A DNA stretch of 64,000 nt, from the NCBI GenBank assembly GCA_965247425.1, contig OZ252023.1:3968001-4032000 (forward strand), written 5' to 3'. Shown piece after piece: positions 16,960-25,447 of this stretch. The position numbers and the translations under genes are program-made. The DNA comes from CAZOZZ01 sp965247425. GTDB taxonomy: Bacteria; Acidobacteriota; Terriglobia; 20CM-2-55-15. The first letter of the stretch is position 1. Each line of letters begins with the position of its first letter. The notes beneath the pieces were generated by a model. The model saw only the letters and a list, made by a program, of their open reading frames with translations, searched no databases and was not told where the DNA came from.

Positions 16960-19245
16960 ATGTCTGATCGGTGGGAAAAAATCGAGCGCAGTTATCACGC
17001 TGCTTTAGAGCGCAGCGGAGACGAGCGTGCGGCTTTCCTGGACGAGAACTGTACGGGCGACCCTGGAATCCGCACCGAAGTTGAATCGCTGCTCGGCTAC
17101 GAAACGAAGACGCATGGTTTTGTCGGGCGTCCTGCCCTGGATGTCGCCGCGAAAGCGATGGGCCAGCAGCCGGCGACACCGATGATCGGGCGGCGCGTTG
17201 GGGTTTACGAAATCCAGGCCCTGATCGGTCGGGGAGGGATGGGCGAGGTGTATCTCGCCCGGGACTCCCGGCTGGACCGCAACGTCGCGATCAAGACATT
17301 GCCGGACGTGTTCAGTGCGGACCCTGAGAGGCTGGCCCGGTTTGAGCGCGAGGCGAAGATCGTCGCTTCACTCAATCATCCCAATATCGCCGTCATCCAT
17401 GGACTTGAAGAATCCGACGGAAACCGCTTCCTGGTGCAGGAACTGGTAGCGGGCGAAACACTGGCGGATCATCTCCAAGAAGGTCCTCTTCCCATCAAAA
17501 AAGCGCTTCAACTGGCGGTCCAGATTGCGGCCGCCCTCGAAGCCGCCCACCAGAACGGCATCATCCATCGGGACCTGAAGCCCGCCAACATCAAGGTGAC
17601 ACCCGATGATCTCGTAAAGGTTCTCGACTTCGGCCTGGCCAAATCGGTGGGGCGAGATGCCGAGACGAACGCTTCGTCCCTGCCGACTGCGGCGACCGAG
17701 GAGGGAGTCATTCTGGGGACGGCGGCCTACATGAGTCCCGAGCAGGCACGCGGAAAGCCGGTCGACAAACGAACCGACATCTGGGCGTTCGGATGCGTCC
17801 TGTACGAAATGCTGACCGGTCGCCAACCGTTCGGAGGCGAGACACTATCAGACGCGATCGCCAAGATTCTCGAGACCGAACCGGACTGGGAGAGCCTCCC
17901 GGCGGAAATCCACCCCAGGATTCGAGAACTGATCGAACGTTGCCTCGACAAGGACGTCAAGAGTCGCTGGCACGATATCGCGGATGTGCGGTTGGACATC
18001 CAGAAGGTTTTGACCGATCCGGAAGGCAGTGCGTTTCGGCCAATCGCTCCCGGGCAATCCCAGATCACGATCCCTACGTCGCTGCTCCGGGCGGCAGCTA
18101 TTCTGGTGGTTGTGGCCCTGGGCGGCTATGCAGTCTGGAACTTGATTCCCTCCGGCCCGTCCACGCCACTCCAGGTGTCTCGCTTCTCGTTGACCCTTCC
18201 CGAAACCGACGAGATCAGTGGCAGTGGCGTGATGACCCTGTCACCGGATGGCAACCGGTTCGTCTATGCGGCTGCACGTGACGGCGTACAGCAGCTTTTC
18301 CTCCGTTTCCGTGACCAATCGGAACCGATCCCGATCCGGGATACCGAAGGAGCAGTTCACCCGTTCTTCTCGCCCAACGGCAACTGGATCGGCTTTTTTG
18401 CAGGGGACGCGTTGAAGAGGATCCCGACCTCGGGTGGATCCTCAATGACCGTCACTGAGGCCGGCCACTACGGAGGATCCAGTTGGGGACCTGACGACAC
18501 GATCGTGTTTGCTTCAACGACGGGACTGATGCAGGTGCGGGCGGAAGGGGGCGAACCTCGACCGCTAACCACGGTGGATGGGGCCGACGGGCATGCGTGG
18601 CCCGTGTTCCTCCCGGATGGACGGGCCGTGCTGTTCACGATCTGGAAGAGGGGTGCACTTACCGAGAAAAAGGTGGCAGCGGTGTCGTTAGAGACGGGCG
18701 AACAGTTCGTTCTGACCGATGGCGCCGTTGCCCACTATGCCTCGTCGGGACATCTGATCTTCGGCCGTGAAGAGTCGCTATGGGCGGCGCCATTTGATGC
18801 GGAGCGTCTGGAAATGACTGGCGAGCCTGTCCCGATGGTCGAAGACGTCGAGGTCGACTCCTTTGGCTGGACCGACTACTCCCTGTCGGGAGATGGCTCA
18901 CTGGTTTACCGATCAGGCGTGACGCGCAAGGGCCGCACGCTTGTGTGGGTAGACCGGGACGGGCAGGAGGAGCCCCTCTCCGCGGAACCACGAAACTATT
19001 TCGATCCCCGCATTTCTCCCGATGGTACCCGAGTCGCATTAACCGTCCTGGATGGTCGTGAGGTTCGAGAGAGCCAGAGCATCTGGATCTGGGACCTCAC
19101 CCGCGAGACCCTGACCCGGCTGACTTTCGATGAGGGCATGGATGTCAAGCCTGTCTGGACACGAGACAGTCAACGCATCGCTGTCGGACCGCCCGGATGG
19201 CTCCGGTCTCTACTGGACGGCGGCCAACGGCACCGGGCAGCCTGA
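16960..19245 (+). CDS. Ser/Thr protein kinase with beta-propeller tail (5' part, frameshifted)
   Basis: A PknB-type kinase anchored in the membrane. The P-loop GRGGMGEV is at 90-97, Lys112 in VAIKTL, HRD at 203-205 (IIHRDLKPANI) and DFG at 223-225. A membrane helix (LLRAAAILVVVALGGYAVWNLI) precedes PD40/TolB-like propeller blades (MTLSPDGNRFVY, HPFFSPNGNWIGFF, PVFLPDGRAVLF, RISPDGTRVALTV). After QRIAV (19180-19190) the frame shifts; the tail to 19245 is out of frame, while the true continuation is in 19130-19840. Restored, the protein would be about 960 residues. It pairs with the ECF sigma factor just upstream. Confidence 0.9.
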   Translation: MSDRWEKIERSYHAALERSGDERAAFLDENCTGDPGIRTEVESLLGYETKTHGFVGRPALDVAAKAMGQQPATPMIGRRVGVYEIQALIGRGGMGEVYLARDSRLDRNVAIKTLPDVFSADPERLARFEREAKIVASLNHPNIAVIHGLEESDGNRFLVQELVAGETLADHLQEGPLPIKKALQLAVQIAAALEAAHQNGIIHRDLKPANIKVTPDDLVKVLDFGLAKSVGRDAETNASSLPTAATEEGVILGTAAYMSPEQARGKPVDKRTDIWAFGCVLYEMLTGRQPFGGETLSDAIAKILETEPDWESLPAEIHPRIRELIERCLDKDVKSRWHDIADVRLDIQKVLTDPEGSAFRPIAPGQSQITIPTSLLRAAAILVVVALGGYAVWNLIPSGPSTPLQVSRFSLTLPETDEISGSGVMTLSPDGNRFVYAAARDGVQQLFLRFRDQSEPIPIRDTEGAVHPFFSPNGNWIGFFAGDALKRIPTSGGSSMTVTEAGHYGGSSWGPDDTIVFASTTGLMQVRAEGGEPRPLTTVDGADGHAWPVFLPDGRAVLFTIWKRGALTEKKVAAVSLETGEQFVLTDGAVAHYASSGHLIFGREESLWAAPFDAERLEMTGEPVPMVEDVEVDSFGWTDYSLSGDGSLVYRSGVTRKGRTLVWVDRDGQEEPLSAEPRNYFDPRISPDGTRVALTVLDGREVRESQSIWIWDLTRETLTRLTFDEGMDVKPVWTRDSQRIAVGPPGWLRSLLDGGQRHRAA

Positions 19246-19840
19246 ACTGCTCGCCTCCATGCCGGACCGATTCCTCGTCCCGACCTCCTGGTCGCTCGAC
19301 GGGAACACGATGTTGCTTTCCGAGGTCTTGAGTGACGACACCGGTTTCGACATTGGCACGCTGTCGATGGACGTGGACCGAGAGTTGAACCATCTCCTCG
19401 AGGGAGCCTTCTTTGAAGCCGGAGCGGAGACTTCACCGGATGGCCTGTGGATGGCTTACATGTCCACGGAATCGGGCCGCTCGGAAATCTGGGTGAGGCC
19501 ATTCCCCGACGTGGAAGCCGGAAAGTGGAGGATCTCGACAGAGGGTGGTACGGACACCGCGTGGTCGCCCGATGGCCGGGAACTGTTCTACCGTGCCGGT
19601 CCGGCGATGATGTCTGTGGCCGTCCGAACCGAGCCGACCTTCAGTCGGGGGATTCCGGAAACTCTGTTTGAGGGCTCGTATTTTGCCGCGGTGGGTCCGC
19701 AGTGGTCGGTCGGTCCTGACGGACGGTTCCTGATGATCAAGGATGGCTCGACCCCGGAGGATACCGCTGCGCCGCGCTTCAATGTCGTGTTGAACTGGCT
19801 TGAAGAGTTAAAGGAACGGCTGCCTGATTCGAACGATTAA
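19130..19840 (+). pseudogene. kinase beta-propeller C-terminus in shifted frame
   Basis: From about 19182 this frame continues the kinase propeller: SDRPDGSGLYWTAANGTG, WSLDGNTMLLSE, SPDGLWMAYMSTESGRSEIWV, WSPDGRELFYRAGPAMMSV and a normal C-terminus (FNVVLNWLEELKERL). The codons before 19182 in this frame are shadow sequence, so no independent gene starts here. A single-base loss near 19185 in the genome or assembly explains the split. Confidence 0.8.
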
Positions 19841-20167
19841 GGGACGAAGGAGTAATTCAGGTCCTTGATCGCTAAAGAATTTGGATACCGAGTAATTTTT
19901 GGCCTGCAGGAAAATAGTTTCGCCTCCGTCCCCGAATTAGCGTGCCCGTCGAGAATATCGGGTGACGCGGAGCGTGATAACGCGGTCTCACCTAGCAGAC
20001 AAGATCGCCGCCGAATAAAACACCTGAAACAAACACGTTCGTGTCCAGGACAACTTTCAAGATCGCCTTCGGGATGGTCCTACTCTGGATGTAGACTGTA
20101 AAACGACTTCCAAAAAAGCCGCACAACCTGCGCCAGGTCTGAGGGAGATGTCGTCCGACCTTTGAAC
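19841..20167. other. intergenic region with a copy of a dispersed repeat arm
   Basis: About 330 bp with no convincing gene. CCTCCGTCCCCGAATT at 19923-19938 is the exact reverse complement of 45933-45948, part of a hairpin repeat elsewhere in the window. GAGGGAG near 20141 is too far from the next ATG to be its ribosome site. Confidence 0.5.
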
Positions 20168-20614
20168 ATGAGAATGATGTCGATGCAACGTACACGAGCG
20201 GCCCTGATCTGTGCCGGACTTCTCTGGGTCGTTGTTTCACTCCCCGCTCAGGTCGAAGAGAAATTCAAGGTGCGACTTTCCGCGGTACCTGTCGAGGCCA
20301 GTACTCAGGCCGGCATTACGGGGTCAGGGACGGCTTCGGCCACCCTGGTCGGTGCAAGGCTTTCGATCACAGGAACGTTCGAGGGCCTCCAGAGTCCGGC
20401 AACCGTGGCCCGCGTTCACCGGGGACTGGCGACCGGTGTGCGGGGATCGGCGTTCTTCGATCTCGATGTTTCGAGCGCGACGAGCGGCTCCATCTCGGGC
20501 TCGTTGGATCTGACCACGGACCAAATGGAAAGCCTCCGGCAGGGCCGGATTTACGTCCAGATTCACAGTGAGAACGCGCCTGACGGCAACCTCTGGGGTT
20601 GGCTGCTGCGGTAG
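20168..20614 (+). CDS. exported CHRD-domain protein
   Basis: About 148 residues. A signal peptide (ALICAGLLWVVVSLPAQ) precedes a single CHRD domain: VPVEASTQAGITGSGTASATLVGARLSITGTFEGL, RVHRGL and the closing GRIYVQIHSENAPDGNLWGWL. CHRD domains occur in secreted bacterial proteins of unclear role. The start is taken as the ATG at 20168; several ATGs follow within five codons. It is followed after 9 bases by the original start codon of the PQQ dehydrogenase, so the two were probably one operon before the IS1380 insertion. Confidence 0.82.
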   Translation: MRMMSMQRTRAALICAGLLWVVVSLPAQVEEKFKVRLSAVPVEASTQAGITGSGTASATLVGARLSITGTFEGLQSPATVARVHRGLATGVRGSAFFDLDVSSATSGSISGSLDLTTDQMESLRQGRIYVQIHSENAPDGNLWGWLLR

Positions 20615-20623
20615 GAGGACACG

Positions 20624-20646
20624 ATGCTCGGTTATTCGATGCGTTT
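20624..20646 (+). pseudogene. original start of the PQQ dehydrogenase gene, cut off by IS1380
   Basis: AGGAGG at 20613-20618 and an ATG five bases later begin MLGYSMR, which runs straight into the IS1380 end at 20647. Joining 20646 to 22395 restores one open frame (MLGYSMRLVFALVAVSGVAIA), a normal signal peptide for the dehydrogenase. This is the displaced 5' end of the gene continuing at 22396. Confidence 0.8.
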
Positions 20647-20875
20647 TCTAGCCCGGATGGATCACCAATCGGAGAATCGATCGGTGTTCGGATACGAGAA
20701 GCGATTTGCGGCGAGACTTGGAGCTGAGAGTGAGCGAGCCGTGGACATTGGCGGATTTTGAGCCTGTGACACGGCGACATTTGGCGGGAGATCGGCATGA
20801 ATGGGCGAGTGCAGGCAGGCCTCGCCGGGAGGCAGATGAGAGGCGCTGTTTTTCGGATCTGAAGGTTCGGTGTCG

Positions 20876-22294
20876 TCAGCAACGAAGCGGAATTGATTGC
20901 AGGTTTCTCACTATGAGAGCAAAGACGTCGGCATAGGGATAGGCCTCCGACATCGAGATCCAGACGTTGCGGACCGTGAGGCGGATACGCGCACCGATCT
21001 TAAGAAGCTTCAGACGGATGGTTCCGCATTGGGCATGGGCCATCGCGGTATCTTTGAGACCGAGACGACGCAACGCCTGCATAAGCATGTAGGCGGCTGA
21101 GGACAGATACAGTCGGAGCTGATTGGCGCGCATGGTTCCCGCACTGGTGCGGTCGGCAAATAGATCCAGTTGCTGTTCTTTGATCCGGTTCTCCATGTCG
21201 CCGCGTGCGCAATAGAAATCTTCGTAGAGCGCTTGGGCTCCGAGTCGTTCCGGTGGCAGTGAGGTCACCACGAATCGGGGATTGGCGCCCTTGGCCAGGA
21301 ACTCGGCTTTGCCAACAACGCGACGAGTGCGGCTCCAGCTCTTTCGAGTCCGGTACAGGAAATCCTTAAACACTCGTGCCGATTTCCCAGTGGTCTGAAA
21401 CTCCGCTTCAGCCTGAATCATCTGGTCAGCGATCTCTCGCTTGAGGCGGTCGTTCTTGGCCAACCCCATCACATAATCGACCTGGTGGGTTTCACACCAG
21501 TCCAGTAATGCATCCCGGCAGAATCCGGAATCGGCCCGAATGATGATCGACACGTCCGGCCAGCTCTGACGGATCTGGCCGACGATACGTTCCAATTCAT
21601 CGACTGATCCTGCCGCCCCATCGATATTGGACGGGCGCAGCCGAGCGCACAACAGATGCTCTCCACAGAAGATGTACAAGGGCAGATAGCAGTAGTTGCG
21701 GTAGTAGCCGTGAAAGAACCGGCCTTCCTGTTGACCATGGATCGGATCATCGGTCGCGTCCAGATCCAGAACGATCTCTTCGGGCGCCGTGTTGTCATGG
21801 GCTGCCACAAACGCATCGACCATCCAACGATCGATCTTGTCCCCATCCATAGCGATCTTCTTGTACCGCTCCTGGTCGCCGACTTCGGCGCCGGTCAACT
21901 CCAATCGGTTTAGCGTGCTCTTGCCCGCCAACGCCTTTCCCCAGTCGCCGGCCTGTCGTCGATTCGTTCCCAGCGGATCCGCTTTGTCCACCGCCAACGC
22001 AAGCATCGGGTCGGTCCGTAACTGATCGTGATCGTTCAGGTCTTCATATCCCAGGCACAGCCCGTAGACCCGCTGTCCCAACAGCTCCTTCACGGTGTGT
22101 TCGATCAACCGTTGGTCGCGATGATCGCTAAAACACCCCGCCAATCCATCGATCAAACCGGTCCGCTTTTCGACTTCACGCAGCAGCAGAACTCCAGCGT
22201 CAGACGTGATCTTGCCGCCGTCGAAACGCGCCTTCATTTTTCGTTGAAGAAGTCCGTGAAATTCGAACGTGGTTTGTTTACACTCTGTACTCAT
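20876..22294 (-). CDS. IS1380-family transposase
   Basis: A 472-residue DDE transposase, full length for the family. Catalytic regions are IVLDLDATDDPIHGQQEG, SIIIRADSGFCRDALLDW and the late YCARGDMENRIKEQQLDLFADRTS with the glutamate. The start is the ATG at 22294. The frame is intact and agrees with the partial copy at 1-793 wherever compared. About 230 noncoding bases separate the stop from the left end. Confidence 0.95.
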   Translation of the reverse strand: MSTECKQTTFEFHGLLQRKMKARFDGGKITSDAGVLLLREVEKRTGLIDGLAGCFSDHRDQRLIEHTVKELLGQRVYGLCLGYEDLNDHDQLRTDPMLALAVDKADPLGTNRRQAGDWGKALAGKSTLNRLELTGAEVGDQERYKKIAMDGDKIDRWMVDAFVAAHDNTAPEEIVLDLDATDDPIHGQQEGRFFHGYYRNYCYLPLYIFCGEHLLCARLRPSNIDGAAGSVDELERIVGQIRQSWPDVSIIIRADSGFCRDALLDWCETHQVDYVMGLAKNDRLKREIADQMIQAEAEFQTTGKSARVFKDFLYRTRKSWSRTRRVVGKAEFLAKGANPRFVVTSLPPERLGAQALYEDFYCARGDMENRIKEQQLDLFADRTSAGTMRANQLRLYLSSAAYMLMQALRRLGLKDTAMAHAQCGTIRLKLLKIGARIRLTVRNVWISMSEAYPYADVFALIVRNLQSIPLRC

Positions 22295-22341
22295 AAGGGC
22301 CGCCTCCGTTTGGTTTCTGAACCGTTCTCGACAAACGATTT

Positions 22342-24501
22342 ATGCCAAACAGGGCGGCCTTTTCTGGTCCTTTCGGTGATTTATGCGGGCTAGGGGTGTT
22401 TGCCCTCGTTGCCGTCTCCGGCGTCGCAATCGCTACGGAACAACAGCCGGAAGTTGCTGGATCGTACACAACCGCGCAGGCGGCTGCGGGTCGGAACTCG
22501 TACCAGGTGAACTGTGCCGGATGCCATCTGGCCGATCTGGGCGGTCTGAACGAGGCGCCTGAACTGGCGGGTCCCAATTTCATGGCTGCCTGGGGCCACT
22601 TGACCACCGGCGAACTCATCACTTACATGCAGACGACGATGCCGCCAGGCAGGAGCGGCAGTCTCGGTGAACAGGTATTCGTCAATATCGCGGCCTTCCT
22701 TCTCGAAGCCAACGGTGCACGGTCGGGTAACCAGCCCCTGATCCGGAGTGGTGACATGTTGATCAGTGCTGTCGCGACGAGCGAGGTCCCGCCCTCGCTC
22801 GATTCGGCAGGTGACGAAGCTCCGCCGGTAGTTCCCGCGGATACGGCGCCGACGGGACTGACCGCGACGGGCGAGGTGTCCGATTACACCGTGGTCACCG
22901 ACGAGATGTTGCGCAATCCCGACGCGTCGGACTGGTTGATGATACGGGGCAACTATCAGGCGTGGAACTACAGTTCCCTCGGCCAGGTGACGCGTCAGAA
23001 CGTCGGGGACTTGAGGCTCGCTTGGGTGTGGGCCATGCACGAAGGAGGATCGAACCAGCCCGCCCCTATCGTTCACGGCGGGACGATCTACCTCCACAAC
23101 CCAGGCAACACGGTGCAGGCTCTCGCGGGCGGCACCGGAGAGTTGATCTGGGAGAACAGACTCGGCGGCCGCCGTGCCGGTCCCATGCGGGGGCTGGCGA
23201 TTTACGACGACAAGGTGATCGTCACCACGACCGATGCACGGCTGGTGGCACTGGACGCGCGGACCGGGGAGACCGTTTGGGAAACCGTGATCGGCGACAG
23301 GACGAACGGGAGCTTCAACAACTCCAGCGGCCCGATTGTCGCCGGAGGGAAGGTGATTCAGGGTTTGACCGGATGCGGCCGTTACCGGACAGAGAAGTGT
23401 TTCATCAGTGCCTACGATGTGTCCGACGGCAGCCTGATCTGGAAGTTCAATACCGTCGCCACTGACGCCGAGCCCGGAGGGGATACCTGGGGTGATCTTC
23501 CGGACCTGTTCCGTGCCGGCGGCGAAACCTGGATTACTGGCACATACGATCCCGAACTCGATCTGACTTACTGGGGAGTGGCGCAGGCCAAACCCTGGAT
23601 GCCTGCGAGCCGGGGAACCACCGTCTTCGATCAGGAACTCTACACGAACACGACAGTGGCCCTCCGGACCGACGACGGCAAGCTTGCCTGGTACTTCCAG
23701 CATGCTCCCGGTGAATCGCTCGATCTGGATGAGGTCTTCGAGCGCCTTCTTGTCGACGTCGACGGCCAGAAGCTCGCCTTCACGGTCGGTAAGCCCGGCA
23801 TCCTCTGGAAACTCGATCGAGAGACCGGGAAGTATCTCGGTCACAAGGAAACCGTCTTCCAGAACGTATTCGATCGGATCGATCCCGAGACAGGCCGACC
23901 CCAATATCGGATCGACATCGTGGAGCAGGAGACGAATCAATGGATACAGGGGTGTCCGAGTACCGAGGGCGGGCACAACTGGCAGGCTATGAGTTACCAC
24001 CCCGGCGCCGGCCAGCTCATCATTCCGCTCAGCCAGAGCTGCCTGGAGATCCGCGGGCGCATCGTGCAGTTTGAAGCCGGGTCGGGTGGGTCCGCGGCAG
24101 ACCGCCGCTGGTACGAAATGCCGGGAACCGACGGGAACCTCGGCAAGCTCGCGGCCTACGACGTGCGCACGCTGGAAGAGAAGTGGTCCGTCCAGCAGCG
24201 GGCGCCGTTTTTGACGGCAGTGCTTTCAACCGCGGGCGGGATAGCTTTCGTGGGAGACGTGGACCGTCAGTTCCGGGCGTATGACGTGGATAATGGAGAG
24301 GTACTCTGGGAGACACGGCTGGGTACGTCGGTCCAGGGGTTCCCGCTATCGTTCAGCATCGACGGGAAGCAGTACATCGCAGTGACGACGGGACTTGGCG
24401 GTGGCAGCCCCCGTCGCGTTCCTCGATTGGTGGCCAGGGAAATCCGCCATCCGGCGTCCGGCAACGCGCTGTATGTGTTCGCCCTGCCCGATCAGCCTTA
24501 A
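22342..24501 (+). CDS. cytochrome c / PQQ-dependent dehydrogenase, 5' end replaced by IS1380 sequence
   Basis: A 719-residue quinoprotein dehydrogenase as read from the ATG at 22342, which lies inside IS1380. The first 18 codons are IS-encoded; native coding resumes at VFALVAVSGVAIATEQQ. An N-terminal cytochrome c domain has the haem site CAGCH (about residue 58) and a probable Met ligand in MPPGRSG. The rest is an eight-bladed PQQ propeller (VQALAGGTGELIWE, LVALDARTGETVWET, VAFVGDVDR-like closing blades). It would oxidise alcohols or sugars in the periplasm. No ribosome site is visible before 22342, so expression is uncertain. Normally the gene starts at 20624. Confidence 0.85.
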   Translation: MPNRAAFSGPFGDLCGLGVFALVAVSGVAIATEQQPEVAGSYTTAQAAAGRNSYQVNCAGCHLADLGGLNEAPELAGPNFMAAWGHLTTGELITYMQTTMPPGRSGSLGEQVFVNIAAFLLEANGARSGNQPLIRSGDMLISAVATSEVPPSLDSAGDEAPPVVPADTAPTGLTATGEVSDYTVVTDEMLRNPDASDWLMIRGNYQAWNYSSLGQVTRQNVGDLRLAWVWAMHEGGSNQPAPIVHGGTIYLHNPGNTVQALAGGTGELIWENRLGGRRAGPMRGLAIYDDKVIVTTTDARLVALDARTGETVWETVIGDRTNGSFNNSSGPIVAGGKVIQGLTGCGRYRTEKCFISAYDVSDGSLIWKFNTVATDAEPGGDTWGDLPDLFRAGGETWITGTYDPELDLTYWGVAQAKPWMPASRGTTVFDQELYTNTTVALRTDDGKLAWYFQHAPGESLDLDEVFERLLVDVDGQKLAFTVGKPGILWKLDRETGKYLGHKETVFQNVFDRIDPETGRPQYRIDIVEQETNQWIQGCPSTEGGHNWQAMSYHPGAGQLIIPLSQSCLEIRGRIVQFEAGSGGSAADRRWYEMPGTDGNLGKLAAYDVRTLEEKWSVQQRAPFLTAVLSTAGGIAFVGDVDRQFRAYDVDNGEVLWETRLGTSVQGFPLSFSIDGKQYIAVTTGLGGGSPRRVPRLVAREIRHPASGNALYVFALPDQP
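22375..22394 (-). repeat. IS1380 right terminal inverted repeat, copy 2
   Basis: Minus-strand CCTAGCCCGCATAAATCACC. Same as 3380-3399. It pairs with the left end at 20647-20666. Confidence 0.85.
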
Positions 24502-24539
24502 GGGCCCGATTCCACTGTCTCGGGAAGGAGCGGGACAGC

Positions 24540-24569
24540 GTGTCGGGGTGGCCGTCCCTGGCCACCCGC
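24540..24569. repeat. 30-bp hairpin repeat, copy A
   Basis: The stem GGGTGGCC (24546-24553), loop GTCCCT and GGCCACCC form a strong hairpin after the PQQ gene. The same 30 bases recur at 28442-28471. The sequence continues differently afterwards. It could act as a REP-like element or terminator; no T-run follows. Confidence 0.65.
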
Positions 24570-24672
24570 GGGGAAGCATGAATGTCGAAGCTCAATCATC
24601 GCTCGGGATCAGAAACGATAGGAAAAGCGTTGGCAGGCAAAGGCGCTTCAAGGCCTCTCATTCTGCGCGGTC

Positions 24673-25242
24673 TCAGCGTTGCAGTTGGTAAGAGAAAGCC
24701 GGCATTTCGGTGCGAGCGGGTGTACGCGTGTCCACATAGAGCGTCTCGATCGACACTTGATCCTCAGACTGCACGTCCAGAACGATCGCGAACTCCTTGT
24801 CGAGGCCCATGGATCGCATCACCGGATCCTCGTCCTCACCGTACATCGCGATCCGTCCGCCCGTCGCCGTGCCCTGGGCAGTGACCCAATAGGTGCCGGT
24901 ATCGTCGAACGCGGCCACGGTGTAGGTGCCGTGTCTTCGGTCGAATCCAAATATGTAGATTGCCTTGCGGATCGGTCCCGAGTCCAAAATCAGTTCCATC
25001 TCGAGAAAGCGATCGCCAAGACGAAGATGGGCAATTGCCGAGCCGACGACTTCGCCCTGGACGGACACCTCCCACTCTCCTTCAAGAGAGTGGAGAACCG
25101 CATGCTCGGGCCCCGGCGTCGCGGGTGCGGGTTGTTGCGCGTGTGTGCTTGCCGGGCCGAAAATGAGAATCGCCGTAACGAGGACGGCCGAAGCGCCTTG
25201 GCGTGCTGTGCTATGGATCTCTGGATTTCTTCGGTATTTCAT
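24673..25242 (-). CDS. exported DUF1579-like protein
   Basis: A 189-residue protein starting MKYRRNPEIHS, with a signal sequence (ASAVLVTAILIFGPASTHAQQ). The mature part (LHSLEGEWEVSVQGE... RFLEMELILD... YIFGFDRRHGTYTVAAFDDTGTYWVTAQGT) matches the DUF1579 lipocalin-like layout. The ATG at 25242 follows a G-rich site (AAGGGGG). The open frame continues to 25374 but lacks a better start. Function is unknown. Confidence 0.75.
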   Translation of the reverse strand: MKYRRNPEIHSTARQGASAVLVTAILIFGPASTHAQQPAPATPGPEHAVLHSLEGEWEVSVQGEVVGSAIAHLRLGDRFLEMELILDSGPIRKAIYIFGFDRRHGTYTVAAFDDTGTYWVTAQGTATGGRIAMYGEDEDPVMRSMGLDKEFAIVLDVQSEDQVSIETLYVDTRTPARTEMPAFSYQLQR

Positions 25243-25447
25243 GTGCCCCCTTTCCGGACATTGGAAACATCCCCCAACTGTAAGTCGATTCGACGCGAGA
25301 CCAGCGCCTGCATGAGAATGAAAACCGAGAGCGACAATTACATGAAGTACGATAACATTTCTTCTAATCTTCATTGAGATAGGAGTAAGACTTCGCCGGC
25401 ATCCCTAAAGAGCGAGGTCGGGCTGCACCCGAGAAGGAGGGCAACAA

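Larger units (their letters stand above)
20647..22394 (-). mobile_element. IS1380-family element, copy 2 (complete)
   Basis: A 1748-bp element. The left end (20647-20666, TCTAGCCCGGATGGATCACC) and right end (22375-22394, complement CCTAGCCCGCATAAATCACC) are imperfect inverted repeats, 16 of 20 matching. It contains one transposase gene on the minus strand. The right boundary is confirmed by loss of identity with copy 1 right after 22394/3399. No exact target duplication is seen. It interrupts the signal-peptide codons of the PQQ dehydrogenase gene. Confidence 0.9.

Noticed and set aside
20641..22402. Target-site duplication of IS1380 copy 2
   Set aside because: GCGTTT on the left and a GTGTTT two bases away on the right are similar but neither adjacent nor identical; joining the flanks without removing any base restores the reading frame.
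22390..24000. Minus-strand open frame opposite the PQQ dehydrogenase
   Set aside because: Shadow of the dehydrogenase coding frame; no motif or ribosome site.
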